Below are positions 63,894 to 64,000 of a stretch of 64,000 bases of DNA, in pieces. Position 1 is the first letter of the stretch. The number at the start of each line of letters is the position of its first letter. The notes below the pieces were generated by a model. That model was given only the letters and a program-made list of their open reading frames with translations, was not told where the DNA came from and searched no databases. Source of the stretch: Lactobacillaceae bacterium UBA5807 (lineage in GTDB: Bacteria > Bacillota > Bacilli > Lactobacillales > Lactobacillaceae); assembly GCA_002418005.1 (NCBI GenBank), contig DIDF01000041.1, positions 76,782 to 140,781 on the forward strand, read 5' to 3'. The translations under genes were made by a program, and so were the position numbers.

Positions 63894-63965
63894 ATTTTTT
63901 CCTTTGAAGTGATTTTTGATTTACATCCAACATACCACGCGTGGTTCTAGTTAAATTTAGTCTGT

Positions 63966-63984
63966 AAAAAAGCCTGACGGCTTA
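63966..63984 (-). terminator. Terminator of a minus-strand gene beyond the right edge
   Basis: On the minus strand AAGCC-GTCA-GGCTT-TTTT: stem AAGCC/GGCTT with T run. The gene it ends lies outside the window. Confidence 0.65.
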
Positions 63985-64000
63985 CACTTAAAGCAATCTA

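Overview
The window reads as a chromosomal segment of a low-GC Gram-positive lactic acid bacterium, most likely a lactobacillus (family Lactobacillaceae, probably a heterofermentative lineage). The evidence is the compact purEKCSQLFMNHD operon, GlnR-, PurR-, PyrR-, NrdR- and CcpA-type control sites, several Mn/Nramp transporters, a surface protein ending in a DUF5776-like domain, a lactobacillus-type L-ribulokinase, and a short-chain dehydrogenase that closely matches the (R)-specific alcohol dehydrogenase of Lactobacillus brevis/kefiri. These placements come from remembered family features; no database was searched. No tRNA, rRNA, CRISPR array, insertion sequence or prophage was seen.

Layout. 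1-9.5 kb: truncated O-acetylhomoserine sulfhydrylase, a frameshifted amino-acid permease, mntH1-uspA, an MFS exporter, an aldehyde dehydrogenase and mntH2. 9.6-11.5 kb (minus): Nudix hydrolase and amtB with two GlnR boxes. 11.8-23.2 kb: eleven-gene purine operon behind a PurBox and a good promoter. 23.3-26.7 kb: SGNH hydrolase and a large frameshifted surface protein. 26.7-29.2 kb: pyrF-pyrE-pyrD behind a PyrR attenuator. 29.3-42.7 kb: mixed single genes and pairs (TMEM175-like channel, Nudix plus UvrA-like ABC protein, apbE-PAS, transporters, exonuclease III, a DNA glycosylase-like protein, MgtC-like protein, aldo/keto reductase). Inside this stretch a 600-base gap (38.43-39.03 kb) holds a strong candidate small RNA.

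42.8-50.4 kb is a coherent unit: an Nramp-like transporter, nrdD, nrdG, sufC, sufD and sufB, all on one strand with gaps under 30 bases and one upstream promoter carrying an NrdR box. This suggests shared control of metal uptake, Fe-S assembly and anaerobic deoxyribonucleotide synthesis. 50.4-57.5 kb looks eroded: a pentoside-type transporter and a 3D-domain secreted protein are both cut at one junction, and araB-araD lack a neighbouring araA. Two abutting palindromic repeat units follow araD. 57.8-64 kb: R-specific alcohol dehydrogenase, a DacA-like carboxypeptidase, serA, an acyltransferase, a GNAT, a small membrane protein and a membrane-anchored nuclease.

The two items most worth following are (i) the candidate C-rich-loop small RNA at about 38714-38982 behind two TTTAAG-N5-WTTAAG response-regulator-like boxes, and (ii) the NrdR-box-led Nramp-nrdDG-sufCDB operon. 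Four genes show recent damage (14-bp duplication, two apparent single-base deletions, one deletion junction), which could be real decay, phase switching or assembly error.
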